Positions 27,814 to 36,602 of a DNA stretch of 64,000 nucleotides are shown here, in pieces. This DNA is from JANSYL01 sp963921255 (GTDB lineage Bacteria > Pseudomonadota > Alphaproteobacteria > Rhodobacterales > Rhodobacteraceae): contig CAWUEW020000003.1 in assembly GCA_963921255.3 (NCBI GenBank), positions 744,001-808,000 on the forward strand, read 5' to 3'. The stretch's first letter is position 1. The number at the start of each line of letters is the position of its first letter. A program made the translations under genes and the position numbers. A model generated the notes under the pieces. The model made no database searches, had not been told where the DNA came from, and worked only from the letters and a program-made list of their open reading frames with translations.

Positions 27814-28949
27814 GGGGCGGCCTTGGCGTAGGCGTCCAGCACGAGGCCGTGAAAATGATGGACGGCATGCTCGGATTTGCCTGATCCGCTTGGGTCGCTA
27901 ACAATCCGGCCCTGCGAAAAGGCCGGTGTTTCCATGCCCTTCTGCACGCTTTCCACGAGGTTGATGTCTTCGACCTGCAAGACCTCATCGAGGTATCGCA
28001 TGGCGTCGATTTCCATCGCGTCCGGCTCAGGCGTCTCGAGGAAGAAATCGTAGGTTTCCAAGGTCCTGTTTGGCCCGACCGGGATGATGTTCAACACGAT
28101 CATCGACGAACGGCCGGGATACCGCATCAGACAGGTCGTCGGCCACAGCCACCAGACGGCGTGGGTCCGGACCGTGGCGTTTGACACGTCGTAGGCCGAA
28201 TTGGCGCCTTTTCCGGCATCGGCCATATGGCTGGAATAGATGCTATGGGTGGTCACCTTGTAGGTGTCCATATCCACGAGATCGCAGAAGTCCTTGTGCG
28301 CTGTCGGGCAGTGGTAACATTCGAGGAAGTTGTCGACGACATTCTTCCAGTTCGATTGGATGTCGTAGCTGAGGCGCCGGCCGAATGTCAGCTGGTCGAT
28401 ATCCGGCGCCCAGTGGCGGATCTCGGTCTCCAGATTGCCAGATTGCGTGCTCAGGGGCGCCGCCGTCGGGTCGAGATTGATGAAAACGAATCCGGCAAAC
28501 TCTTCGACTTGGACCTGGTCCAGGCAGATGTCATTCGGCGTGAAGTCTTCTAGGTGCTCGGTTTCCGGCGCGCGCACCAACTGTCCGTCCAGCTTGTACA
28601 CCCATGCGTGGTAGGGGCACATGATACGGGTGGTCGTGCCTTCACCGCTGAGCAATTCGTGCGCGCGGTGCTTGCAGACATTGTAGAACGCCCGGAGAGC
28701 GCCCTCGCGATCCCGCACGATCGCAATGGGCTGGCCGGCAATCTCGGTGGCGACATAGGCGCCCGGGTCCCGCAGTTTTTCCACGTGGCACACCCATTGC
28801 CAGCTTTTGGCGATAATGCCCTGCCGGTCGACCTCGTACCAATCCGTTTGCACATAGGCCTCTTTGCGCAGCGACAGGGATCGCGACGGATCAGGATCGA
28901 ACCCCGCATGGATGGCGGCGAACTCTCGCGGATCGGGGAACCGGGTCAT
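27810..28949 (-). CDS. Rieske non-heme iron oxygenase, carnitine/betaine monooxygenase-like
   Basis: This 379-aa protein has a Rieske [2Fe-2S] site (Cys92, His94, Cys111, His114; C-x-H ... C-x2-H) and a mononuclear-iron domain with His213 and His218. The bridging residue between the clusters is Glu210 (NFLECYHC), not the usual Asp. The glutamate, with identical spacing to the histidines, is a known feature of the carnitine oxygenase CntA/YeaW. I infer N-demethylation or C-N cleavage of a quaternary amine; the related glycine betaine and stachydrine oxygenases remain possible. No electron-transfer reductase gene is in the window. ATG 28949 follows GGGAG. It is the first gene of the operon. Confidence 0.85.
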   Translation of the reverse strand: MTRFPDPREFAAIHAGFDPDPSRSLSLRKEAYVQTDWYEVDRQGIIAKSWQWVCHVEKLRDPGAYVATEIAGQPIAIVRDREGALRAFYNVCKHRAHELLSGEGTTTRIMCPYHAWVYKLDGQLVRAPETEHLEDFTPNDICLDQVQVEEFAGFVFINLDPTAAPLSTQSGNLETEIRHWAPDIDQLTFGRRLSYDIQSNWKNVVDNFLECYHCPTAHKDFCDLVDMDTYKVTTHSIYSSHMADAGKGANSAYDVSNATVRTHAVWWLWPTTCLMRYPGRSSMIVLNIIPVGPNRTLETYDFFLETPEPDAMEIDAMRYLDEVLQVEDINLVESVQKGMETPAFSQGRIVSDPSGSGKSEHAVHHFHGLVLDAYAKAAP

Positions 28950-28969
28950 TGGCGTCTCTCCCAAAACTG

Positions 28970-28983
28970 GCCAGTGCACTGGC
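28970..28983. promoter_or_regulatory. 14-bp perfect palindrome upstream of the Rieske operon
   Basis: GCCAGTGCACTGGC is a perfect palindrome, about 21 nt upstream of the Rieske ATG and between that gene and the adjacent regulator. Its placement suits an operator or activator site for the seven-gene operon. Which protein would bind is unknown; the GbdR-like regulator next door is one candidate, an unseen repressor another. Confidence 0.5.
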
Positions 28984-29040
28984 GAATACGATGGACTGGG
29001 CCAAATGCCGGTGCTTTACACGGTTGGCCGTTCAGTTGAC

Positions 29041-30102
29041 TTATTCAGCCACAGGTTTGGGCGCGCGGTGCATCGGCCATGCGCGAAACTCGAAGGGAAT
29101 ACGCCCCTGCACCCGGTCCTTGCTTGGCGCGAGGCCAAAGCGTTCCTTGTATGCGCGGCTGAAATGCACCTGGCTGGAAAACCCGCTGGCGTAAGCGATC
29201 TCGGACATCGACATGTTGGTTTGCGTGACGAGGCCACGCGCACGATCCAGCCGAATGTCCCTGTAATACAGCGCCGGGGTCTTCCGCACGAATTGTGCAA
29301 ACAGGCGGTCGAGCTGCCTGTGCGACAGCCCCACCTCGGTGCAGACCTCGGCGATCGGCAGCGGGGTTTCGAGGTTTTGTTCCATCACGCGAATGGCCGC
29401 GCGGACGCTGTCCGGAACCGAGTTTCCGAAGGGTTCGGAGTGCTGCGGGTATTGCGGGGCGCCATGGCCGCGCAAGGTCGGCGCAAAGACATACCGCGCG
29501 GCCGCGTTGGCCAGCGCACCGCCCTTCATCTGCTGGATCATCTGCAGCGCCAGATCGAGGGCGGCTGCCCCTCCACAACAGGTGACGCGGCGCCGGTCGA
29601 CCACCCACAGCGATTCTGACACACGGGTCCCCGGGAACAATTCCTGGAACGCGTCGACATGTTCGTAATGCACTGTCGCTTCATAGCCTTCGAGCAGTCC
29701 CGCATGCGCCAGGATGAAGGCCCCGGTGTCGAGGGCCACAAGCGTGACCTGCCGTTTCACCGCGTCGCGAAGTGCGGCGCGGATGCGCGGCGAGACATGC
29801 GCCTCGGGTTCCCAACTCGATGATACGACCAACAAATCCAGAGGCGCAGTCGTGATGGACGTCAGCGGTTCCGTGGCCACCTCAAGCCCGTTGCTTGCCC
29901 GGATCATCCCGCCTGTTTCTGACACGAAGGTCCATCGAAAGAGCGAGCGGCCTTCGAGGTAGTTGGCGACCCGAAAGGGATCGACAAAGTTCATGGTCGC
30001 CGTGGCGTTGAAAAACGGGGTGACGAGGATTCCGATCCCCGTCACGTCCGGGCCGGTCTGCCCGTTCTCCATGTCAGCTGTCTCCGCACAGGTTTCGTCC
30101 AA
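29041..30102 (-). CDS. GlxA/AraC family regulator, GbdR/CdhR-like
   Basis: This 353-aa protein has an N-terminal DJ-1/PfpI-like domain (residues about 20-190, without an active-site Cys) and a C-terminal AraC helix-turn-helix (about 220-330, ending ASGFSSQVHFSRAYKERFG). The family includes GbdR, CdhR and ChoR-type activators of glycine betaine and carnitine genes. It sits between the Rieske operon and the divergent ABC importer and probably controls both. Its own stop is only 91 bp from the Rieske start. Confidence 0.87.
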   Translation of the reverse strand: MDETCAETADMENGQTGPDVTGIGILVTPFFNATATMNFVDPFRVANYLEGRSLFRWTFVSETGGMIRASNGLEVATEPLTSITTAPLDLLVVSSSWEPEAHVSPRIRAALRDAVKRQVTLVALDTGAFILAHAGLLEGYEATVHYEHVDAFQELFPGTRVSESLWVVDRRRVTCCGGAAALDLALQMIQQMKGGALANAAARYVFAPTLRGHGAPQYPQHSEPFGNSVPDSVRAAIRVMEQNLETPLPIAEVCTEVGLSHRQLDRLFAQFVRKTPALYYRDIRLDRARGLVTQTNMSMSEIAYASGFSSQVHFSRAYKERFGLAPSKDRVQGRIPFEFRAWPMHRAPKPVAE

Positions 30103-30215
30103 TTAGATAGGTTATGTGACCAACCAAGTAAAATAGCTGACGATTATGCGACAATTATGAAGTGCCATCCCTGTCTAGCCTGCTTAAAGTAATTTCAATC
30201 ACAGGGAGAACAGAC
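30103..30215. promoter_or_regulatory. Divergent promoter between regulator and ABC importer
   Basis: This 113-bp AT-rich intergenic region separates the GlxA-type regulator (minus) from the importer operon (plus). Its last part, CAGGGAGAACAGAC, supplies the ribosome-binding site for the binding-protein gene. No operator could be recognised with confidence. Confidence 0.5.
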
Positions 30216-31181
30216 ATGCGTTACCGACTTTCCTCTATCGCAATCGCGGCATCCCTTGCCGCGGCAGGCGCGGCACAGGCCGATTGCGGGGAGGTCTCGA
30301 TCACTGAAATGGATTGGGCCTCATCTGCGGTTGTGACCCACGTGGCCGACTTCATTATGACCACGGGGTACGGTTGCACCGTGCAGCGTGTGCCATCATC
30401 CACTGTTCCGGCCATGGCGTCCCTGGCCGAAACGGGCGAGCCGGACATCGTGACCGAGCTTTGGACGATCTACACCCCGGTCTATTTCGAGCTTTTGGAC
30501 GAAGGGCGCGTCGTCGAGTTGTCCAAGGTGCTGGCAGATGGCGGTGTCGAAGCCTGGTGGATTCCCGCCTATCTCGCGGAAGCTCATCCCGAGCTGACCA
30601 CGCTGGACGGCATTCTGGCCAATCCTGACCTTGTGGGCGGCCGGTTCCATGACTGCCCGTCGGGATGGGGCTGTGACCAGACCAACCTCAACAACCTGAT
30701 TGCGGCCGGGGCCGAAGGGGCCGGGCTTGAGCGCTTCCAGCACGGCTCGGGCGAAACGCTGGCCACCTCGATCGCAGCGGCCTTCGAAGCGGAAGAGCCT
30801 TGGTTCGGATACTACTGGGCGCCGACCAGCGTCCTTGGTCGCTATCCGATGGTTGCGGTTGAGACCGCGCCCTATGATGAGGCCGTTCACACCTGCAACA
30901 CTTCGGCTGAGTGCACGACACCCGGTGTGTCGGCCTATCCGCCGGCCGATGTCGTGACCATGGCCACCTCCAACTTTGTCGAGCGTGAGCCGGAAGTGGC
31001 TGAATTCCTTGGAAATATGAGCTACACCAACGACATCATGAACGATGTTCTGGCGTGGCAGGACGGCAATGGCGCCTCCTACGAGGAAGCTGCCGTTTAC
31101 TTCCTGCAGAACTACGGCGACGTTTGGTCGGCGTGGCTGAACGACAGCGCGCGCGAAAACCTGTCGGCGCTTCTGCAATAA
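30216..31181 (+). CDS. ABC importer substrate-binding protein, glycine betaine/TMAO/carnitine type
   Basis: This 321-aa protein has a signal peptide (residues 1-22, cut near AQA-DCGE) and an OpuAC-type binding domain. Tryptophans at 34, 83, 114/115, 151, 196 and 201 are spread as in Trp-cage binding sites for trimethylammonium groups, as in TMAO-binding TmoX; the substrate is therefore a quaternary amine or TMAO. Two Cys pairs (24/54 and 147/153) could form disulfides. I chose ATG 30216, behind GGGAG. It is the first gene of a three-gene importer operon. Confidence 0.87.
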   Translation: MRYRLSSIAIAASLAAAGAAQADCGEVSITEMDWASSAVVTHVADFIMTTGYGCTVQRVPSSTVPAMASLAETGEPDIVTELWTIYTPVYFELLDEGRVVELSKVLADGGVEAWWIPAYLAEAHPELTTLDGILANPDLVGGRFHDCPSGWGCDQTNLNNLIAAGAEGAGLERFQHGSGETLATSIAAAFEAEEPWFGYYWAPTSVLGRYPMVAVETAPYDEAVHTCNTSAECTTPGVSAYPPADVVTMATSNFVEREPEVAEFLGNMSYTNDIMNDVLAWQDGNGASYEEAAVYFLQNYGDVWSAWLNDSARENLSALLQ

Positions 31182-31264
31182 CCGGAAAAACAACTGCGTG
31201 CGCCGTTTGGAAATCAGACGGCGCACGACCGCACGGGTGACAGGACCACGGGGAGGGGACGGCA

Positions 31265-32302
31265 GTGGCCGCATATGATTGGGTGTTCGACCGGCTTGGT
31301 TTGCGCGACTGGTGCGATGCGGATGCAACCGAAGCACCGATGTCGATGGCACAGCTTCTTGCACAGGCCCAAGGCGGCGGCGATGCCGAGGCCGAGGACG
31401 CCGGTTTTCCGTTCCCGTCACTTGATGTGCTTCATGAAGCCTGCCCGGCCATTGGTCAGACCCGTGATCTGACCGAGTCGCTCGAAAATGGCTTTCTGGC
31501 CATTCGCGACCAACTGAAGTTCGTTCTCGATCCGATCACGCAGCCATTGAGCTGGATGCTGGACGGCGCGCTCGCGGTGTTCGAGTTTGCGCCCTGGTGG
31601 CTGATGATCCCGCTCCTGCTTGTGGCAACTTGGTTTGCCGGACGGTCGCGTGGCGTGACGATCTTTGTCGGATTTGTCCTGATCTTCTTTGCCGCCATCG
31701 ACCACTACGACGTCGCCATGCAAACGCTAGCGATCGTGTTCGTGTGTACCATCATATCTGTTGCGGTCGGGGTGCCGATTGGCATCGCCATGTCCCGATC
31801 CGATCTGACGCAGCGGTCAATTGTGCCGATCCTCGACCTGCTGCAGACGCTGCCAACCTTTGTCTACCTGATCCCGTTGATCTTCCTTTTTTCCGTCACG
31901 GAATCAAAGCTGTATGGGATTGCCATCATCCTCTATGCCATTGTCCCGGTGATCCGACTGACGGATCTTGGCATCCGGTTGGTCGACAAGGATGTCATCG
32001 AGGCCGCCGATGCGTTCGGCATGACAAAGCAACAGAAGCTGTGGCGCGTGCAACTTCCACTGGCGCTGCCAAACATCATGGCCGGGATCAACCAAACCAT
32101 CATGATGAGCCTCGCCATGGTCGTGATTGCATCGCTTGTTTCGGCCCCGGGCTTGGGCGTCCTCGTGCTGCGCGGAATTCGCAATCTCGAATTGGGGGTT
32201 GGCATTGTTGCGGGCCTTGGGATTGTCTTGCTTGCGGTCATTCTGGACCGCGTCTCGAAAGCGGCGTTGAGCCGGGTCGACAAGCAAAGCAAGGCGCACT
32301 GA
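31265..32302 (+). CDS. ABC importer permease, ProW-like
   Basis: This 345-aa membrane protein starts at GTG 31265 behind GGGGAGGGGA. A soluble N-terminal part of about 85 residues is followed by about six helices. The EAA loop that contacts the ATPase reads EAADAFGMTKQQKLWRVQLP. It fits ProW/TmoW-type permeases. It sits between the binding protein and the ATPase, only 3 bp before the latter. Confidence 0.9.
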   Translation: MAAYDWVFDRLGLRDWCDADATEAPMSMAQLLAQAQGGGDAEAEDAGFPFPSLDVLHEACPAIGQTRDLTESLENGFLAIRDQLKFVLDPITQPLSWMLDGALAVFEFAPWWLMIPLLLVATWFAGRSRGVTIFVGFVLIFFAAIDHYDVAMQTLAIVFVCTIISVAVGVPIGIAMSRSDLTQRSIVPILDLLQTLPTFVYLIPLIFLFSVTESKLYGIAIILYAIVPVIRLTDLGIRLVDKDVIEAADAFGMTKQQKLWRVQLPLALPNIMAGINQTIMMSLAMVVIASLVSAPGLGVLVLRGIRNLELGVGIVAGLGIVLLAVILDRVSKAALSRVDKQSKAH

Positions 32303-32305
32303 AAC

Positions 32306-33340
32306 ATGGCCCATCCAAAGATCGCGATCCGCAATCTCTACAAAATCTTTGGCCCGCGGGATCGTGAAATGGTGGCCAAGGTCCAGGCGGGCATGGGAAA
32401 GCCCGAATTGCTGGAAGAGCATGGGCATGTGCTTGGTCTTCAGGACATCAATGTCGACATGCAGTCCGGAGAGATCACGGTGATCATGGGGCTGTCCGGC
32501 TCTGGCAAATCGACCCTGATCCGGCATCTCAATCGCCTGATCGAGCCGAGCGCCGGCGAAGTTCTGGTGGACGGAGAGGATGTGTTGGGCCTTGGCCCGG
32601 CCGCGCTGCGCACCTTGCGCCAAAAGACCATGTCGATGGTGTTCCAGAAATTTGCACTTCTGCCCCATCGGACGGTCACGCAAAATGCGGCCATGCCCTT
32701 GTCTGTTCAGGGCGAAAGCGAAGAAACGCAGGCGGCTGAGGCCGCGAAGTGGTTGGCGCGCGTGGGCCTCGGTGGCTTTGGCGATCGCTATCCCTCGCAA
32801 CTGTCGGGCGGGATGCAGCAGCGGGTCGGCATTGCGCGCGCGCTGACGGCGAACACGGATATCATGTTGATGGACGAAGCGTTCTCGGCGCTTGATCCCC
32901 TGATCCGCACCGACATGCAGGATCTTCTTCTGGAACTGCAGCGCGAGCTTCACAAGACAATCGTTTTCATCACCCACGATCTGGATGAGGCGCTGAAGCT
33001 GGCCGATCACTTGGTGATCCTGAAGGACGGCGCCGTTGTCCAGCAGGGGGATCCGCAGCATATCCTGCTGAACCCGTCCGACCCGTACATCGAAGACTTC
33101 GTCAGCGACATCAACCGCGCCCGGGTCTTGCGCGTGCGGTCCATCACGACGCCGGTGGCGACCGATCAGTTTGACGGGGATGTCGAGGCGGACAGCAACC
33201 TCGAAAGCCTGATTGCCAAATCCGACGGGGATACCGCACATGTCTACCGCGTGGTCGACGAGGGCGCGGTGATCGGGCAGCTCGACATGAAGGACCTCGT
33301 CAAGGCGTTGGTCCCAAGTGTGCGCGGCGGTCCAAGCTAG
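32306..33340 (+). CDS. ABC importer ATP-binding protein, ProV-like
   Basis: This 344-aa ATPase has Walker A GLSGSGKST (62-70), signature LSGGMQQRVG and Walker B LMLMDEAFSALD-like segment. Its N-terminal extension (residues 1-45, before the ATPase core) is typical of ProV, OpuAA and TmoV. The C-terminal part after about residue 275 is short, with at most one CBS-like repeat, so osmotic regulation as in OpuA is doubtful. It powers import of the ligand bound by the upstream binding protein. Confidence 0.9.
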   Translation: MAHPKIAIRNLYKIFGPRDREMVAKVQAGMGKPELLEEHGHVLGLQDINVDMQSGEITVIMGLSGSGKSTLIRHLNRLIEPSAGEVLVDGEDVLGLGPAALRTLRQKTMSMVFQKFALLPHRTVTQNAAMPLSVQGESEETQAAEAAKWLARVGLGGFGDRYPSQLSGGMQQRVGIARALTANTDIMLMDEAFSALDPLIRTDMQDLLLELQRELHKTIVFITHDLDEALKLADHLVILKDGAVVQQGDPQHILLNPSDPYIEDFVSDINRARVLRVRSITTPVATDQFDGDVEADSNLESLIAKSDGDTAHVYRVVDEGAVIGQLDMKDLVKALVPSVRGGPS

Positions 33341-33466
33341 GCACGGACCGGCTCGGGACGATCCTTCGGAAAAGAAAGCCCTGCGGGCCGGATGGCGGAG
33401 GTGGTGCACCTTTGCCGCGACCGGTCACAATGCCGCAACCGTCGCAGTTGAAGGTCGAACCAACGA

Positions 33467-33484
33467 TGTATACTAAGGTATACA
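33467..33484. promoter_or_regulatory. 18-bp inverted repeat in the acnB promoter
   Basis: TGTATAC (33467-33473) and GTATACA (33478-33484) form a perfect inverted repeat around TAAG. TATACT within it resembles a -10 box, with TTGAAG 15 nt upstream as a weak -35, so a bound protein could block the promoter. Shape and size suit a GntR- or MarR-type repressor, but no known site was matched. Confidence 0.55.
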
Positions 33485-33551
33485 GCTGCGTCGCGCTGCC
33501 GTTTGACGCCCTTTCGACCCTATTAGCCTACGCCAGATGTGGAGAAACCCG

Positions 33552-36344
33552 ATGAGCCTCTACGCCGATTACCTGACCGAAATCGAAGCTCGCAAAGACC
33601 AGGGCCTCAGCCCCAAACCAATCGACGATGGCGCGCTGGCCAAGGAGATCATCGCGCATATCGAAGACGCGGACAGCCCGCACCGCGCCGATTGCCTGAA
33701 CTACTTCATCTACAACACGCTGCCCGGCACCACGGGGGCGGCGGCCGAAAAGGCCGCGTTCCTGAAGAAGATCATCCTGGGCGAGGTGGCGGTCGAAGAG
33801 ATCCAGACACCGTTCGCGTTTGAGTTGCTGAGCCACATGAAAGGTGGCCCGTCGGTCGAGGTTCTGCTGGATCTGGCGCTTGGCGATGACGCGGCAATCG
33901 CCGCTGACGCCGCCGCCGTCCTGAAAACGCAGGTCTTCCTTTACGAGGCGGACACCGGCCGCATCAAGGACGCGTTCGCGGCTGGCAATGCCATCGCGGA
34001 AGAGCTTTTGAGAAGCTATGCGAATGCCGAGTTCTTCACCACGCTGCCCGACATCGATGAGGAGATCAAAGTCGTCACCTACATCGCGGCCGAAGGTGAT
34101 ATTTCGACCGACTTGCTGAGCCCGGGCAACCAGGCCCACTCGCGCGCCGACCGAGAGTTGCACGGCAAATGCCTGATTTCGGAAACCGCGCAGCAAGAAA
34201 TCGAAGCGCTGAAGCTCAAGCACCCCGACGCGCGCGTGATGCTGATTGCCGAAAAGGGCACGATGGGTGTGGGCTCGTCCCGGATGTCGGGCGTCAACAA
34301 CGTCGCGCTCTGGACGGGCAAACAGGCCAGCCCCTATGTGCCGTTCGTCAACATCGCCCCGGTTGTCGCGGGCACCAATGGCATTTCGCCGATCTTCCTG
34401 ACCACCGTTGGGGTGACCGGTGGGATTGGCATCGACCTGAAGAACTGGGTCGAGAAAGTTGACGAAGATGGCAAGCCGATCCTGAACAATGACGGCAACC
34501 CCATTCTGGAACAGAAGTACTCGGTCGAGACCGGAACGGTTCTGACGATCAACACCAAGGACAAGAAACTCTACAGCGACGGTGGCTCGGACGAGCTGGT
34601 GGATTTGTCCGGCTCCTTCACCCCTCAGAAGATGGAGTTCATGAAGGCCGGCGGGTCCTACGCAATCGTCTTCGGCAAGAAGCTTCAGACCTTCGCGGCC
34701 GAGACCCTCGGTATCGAAGCGCCCGCGGTCTTTGCCCCGTCGAAAGAGATCAGCCATGACGGTCAGGGCCTCACCGCTGTCGAGAAGATCTTCAGCGCCA
34801 ACGCGCTTGGCGTGACCCCGGGCAAGGTGTTGCACGCCGGGTCGGACGTGCGCGTTCGGGTCAACATCGTCGGCTCGCAAGACACGACCGGCCCGATGAC
34901 CGCGCAGGAACTCGAGGCCATGGCGGCAACTGTTCTGTCACCGTCCGTGGACGGGGCCTACCAGTCCGGGTGCCACACTGCGTCGGTTTGGGATGCCAAG
35001 GCACAGGCCAACACGCCGAAGCTGATGGCGTTCATGAACAAGTTCGGTCTGGTCACGGGGCGCGACCCGAAAGGCGTCTACCATTCGATGACAGACGTGA
35101 TCCACAAGGTGCTGAACGACATCACGGTCGATGACTGGGCGATCATCATCGGCGGCGACAGCCATACGCGGATGTCCAAGGGCGTCGCCTTTGGGGCGGA
35201 CTCGGGCACAGTTGCGCTGGCCCTTGCCACGGGCGAGGCCTCGATGCCGATCCCGGAGTCGGTCAAGGTGACCTTCAAGGGCACGATGGCCGAGCACATG
35301 GATTTCCGCGACGTCGTGCATGCCACGCAGGCGCAGATGCTGGCGCAGCACGGGGACAATGTCTTCCAGGGCCGGATCATCGAGGTGCACATCGGCACGC
35401 TTCTGGCGGACCAGGCGTTCACCTTCACCGACTGGACGGCCGAGATGAAGGCCAAGGCGTCGATTTGCATTTCGAACGACGATACGCTGATCCAATCGCT
35501 GGAATTGGCCAAGCACCGCATCCAGATCATGATCGACAAGGGCATGGAGCACGAAAATGGTATGCTCCAGAAACTGATCGACATCGCGGATGCGCGGATT
35601 GCCCAGATCCAATCGGGCGAAAAACCGGCGCTGACGCCGGACGACAACGCCAAGTATTTTGCCGAGGTCGTGGTCGATCTGGACGAAATCGTCGAACCGA
35701 TGATTGCCGACCCGGACGTCAACAACGCGGACGTGTCCAAGCGCTACACCCACGACACGATCCGTCCGATTTCCTACTACGCGGCGGAAAAGAAAGTCGA
35801 TCTGGGCTTCGTCGGCTCCTGCATGGTGCACAAGGGCGACATCAAGATCGTGGCCCAGATGCTGCGCAATCTGGAGGCCGATCAGGGCGAAGTGGCCTTC
35901 AAGGCGCCGCTGGTTGTCGCAGCGCCGACCTACAACATCATTGATGAGTTGAAGGATGAAGGCGACTGGGAAATCTTGCAGAAATACAGCGGGTTCGAGT
36001 TCGATGACGCGGCCCCGAAAGTGACGGCTCGCACCGAGTACGAGAACATCCTGTACCTCGAACGGCCGGGCTGTAACCTCTGTATGGGCAACCAGGAGAA
36101 GGCGGCCAAAGGCGATACGGTTTTGGCCACCTCGACGCGCCTCTTCCAGGGCCGTGTCGTGGCGGACTCCGAGACGAAGAAGGGGGAATCGCTCCTCGGG
36201 TCGACCCCGGTCGTGGTCTTGTCCGCGATCCTCGGGCGGACGCCGACGCTGGACGAGTACAAGGTCGCCGTGGACGGCATCGACCTGACCAAGTTCGCAC
36301 CGCCGGCGAAGAAGCCGCTCGACAGCTTGTCGGTGCATTTCTAG
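33552..36344 (+). CDS. acnB: Aconitate hydratase B
   Basis: This 930-aa enzyme converts citrate to isocitrate through cis-aconitate, and usually 2-methyl-cis-aconitate as well. It has the AcnB layout: a HEAT-like N-terminal domain (residues about 1-160), then the mobile domain and the catalytic core. The [4Fe-4S] ligands are Cys757 (GSCMVHKGD), Cys841 and Cys844 (GCNLC). I chose ATG 33552, with GGAGA upstream, over ATG 33537. Length is a little above the 865 aa of E. coli AcnB. It lies alone, with its own palindrome-bearing promoter. Confidence 0.95.
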   Translation: MSLYADYLTEIEARKDQGLSPKPIDDGALAKEIIAHIEDADSPHRADCLNYFIYNTLPGTTGAAAEKAAFLKKIILGEVAVEEIQTPFAFELLSHMKGGPSVEVLLDLALGDDAAIAADAAAVLKTQVFLYEADTGRIKDAFAAGNAIAEELLRSYANAEFFTTLPDIDEEIKVVTYIAAEGDISTDLLSPGNQAHSRADRELHGKCLISETAQQEIEALKLKHPDARVMLIAEKGTMGVGSSRMSGVNNVALWTGKQASPYVPFVNIAPVVAGTNGISPIFLTTVGVTGGIGIDLKNWVEKVDEDGKPILNNDGNPILEQKYSVETGTVLTINTKDKKLYSDGGSDELVDLSGSFTPQKMEFMKAGGSYAIVFGKKLQTFAAETLGIEAPAVFAPSKEISHDGQGLTAVEKIFSANALGVTPGKVLHAGSDVRVRVNIVGSQDTTGPMTAQELEAMAATVLSPSVDGAYQSGCHTASVWDAKAQANTPKLMAFMNKFGLVTGRDPKGVYHSMTDVIHKVLNDITVDDWAIIIGGDSHTRMSKGVAFGADSGTVALALATGEASMPIPESVKVTFKGTMAEHMDFRDVVHATQAQMLAQHGDNVFQGRIIEVHIGTLLADQAFTFTDWTAEMKAKASICISNDDTLIQSLELAKHRIQIMIDKGMEHENGMLQKLIDIADARIAQIQSGEKPALTPDDNAKYFAEVVVDLDEIVEPMIADPDVNNADVSKRYTHDTIRPISYYAAEKKVDLGFVGSCMVHKGDIKIVAQMLRNLEADQGEVAFKAPLVVAAPTYNIIDELKDEGDWEILQKYSGFEFDDAAPKVTARTEYENILYLERPGCNLCMGNQEKAAKGDTVLATSTRLFQGRVVADSETKKGESLLGSTPVVVLSAILGRTPTLDEYKVAVDGIDLTKFAPPAKKPLDSLSVHF

Positions 36345-36380
36345 CGGAATGAAGCGGCGTAGGGCCGGCGAACGACGTCG

Positions 36381-36602
36381 GCCGCGCTGGACCTGTGGCT
36401 TGGGACGGCGGAGTGGCGTTGTCTGTTTCCACGCGGTCAGGTTGACCAAGCATGGCGCGGCGCGCTGACCCCGCTTATTGCGCCGGGTCTTTTTGAGGTG
36501 GTTGACCGGATCAGCACGGGGCCGAACCTGGAAGAGCACTGGTTTGAGACACCCTATCTTGTGCGCGCCGCTTTGGCGCGGGCCCGGCGCGCCCGATGGC
36601 GC
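36381..36602 (+). pseudogene. Possible remnant of an unidentified gene
   Basis: After the acnB stop, a plus-strand frame without stop codons runs from about 36363 to 36737. Up to about 36602 it reads like protein (segments LDLWLGTAEWRCLFPRGQ and EEHWFETPYLVRAALAR), then it enters the end of the oppositely oriented LysM gene. There is no clear start or ribosome-binding site. I do not recognise the family. It may be a fragment of a lost gene at the edge of the damaged polysaccharide region, or chance. Confidence 0.25.

Noticed and set aside
31904..33409. A 501-codon frame opposite the ABC permease and ATPase genes
   Set aside because: Antisense shadow of two well-supported genes; no domain seen.
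34938..36539. A 533-codon frame opposite acnB
   Set aside because: It is antisense to a clear, highly conserved gene, with Arg/His-rich composition typical of shadow frames in GC-rich coding DNA.
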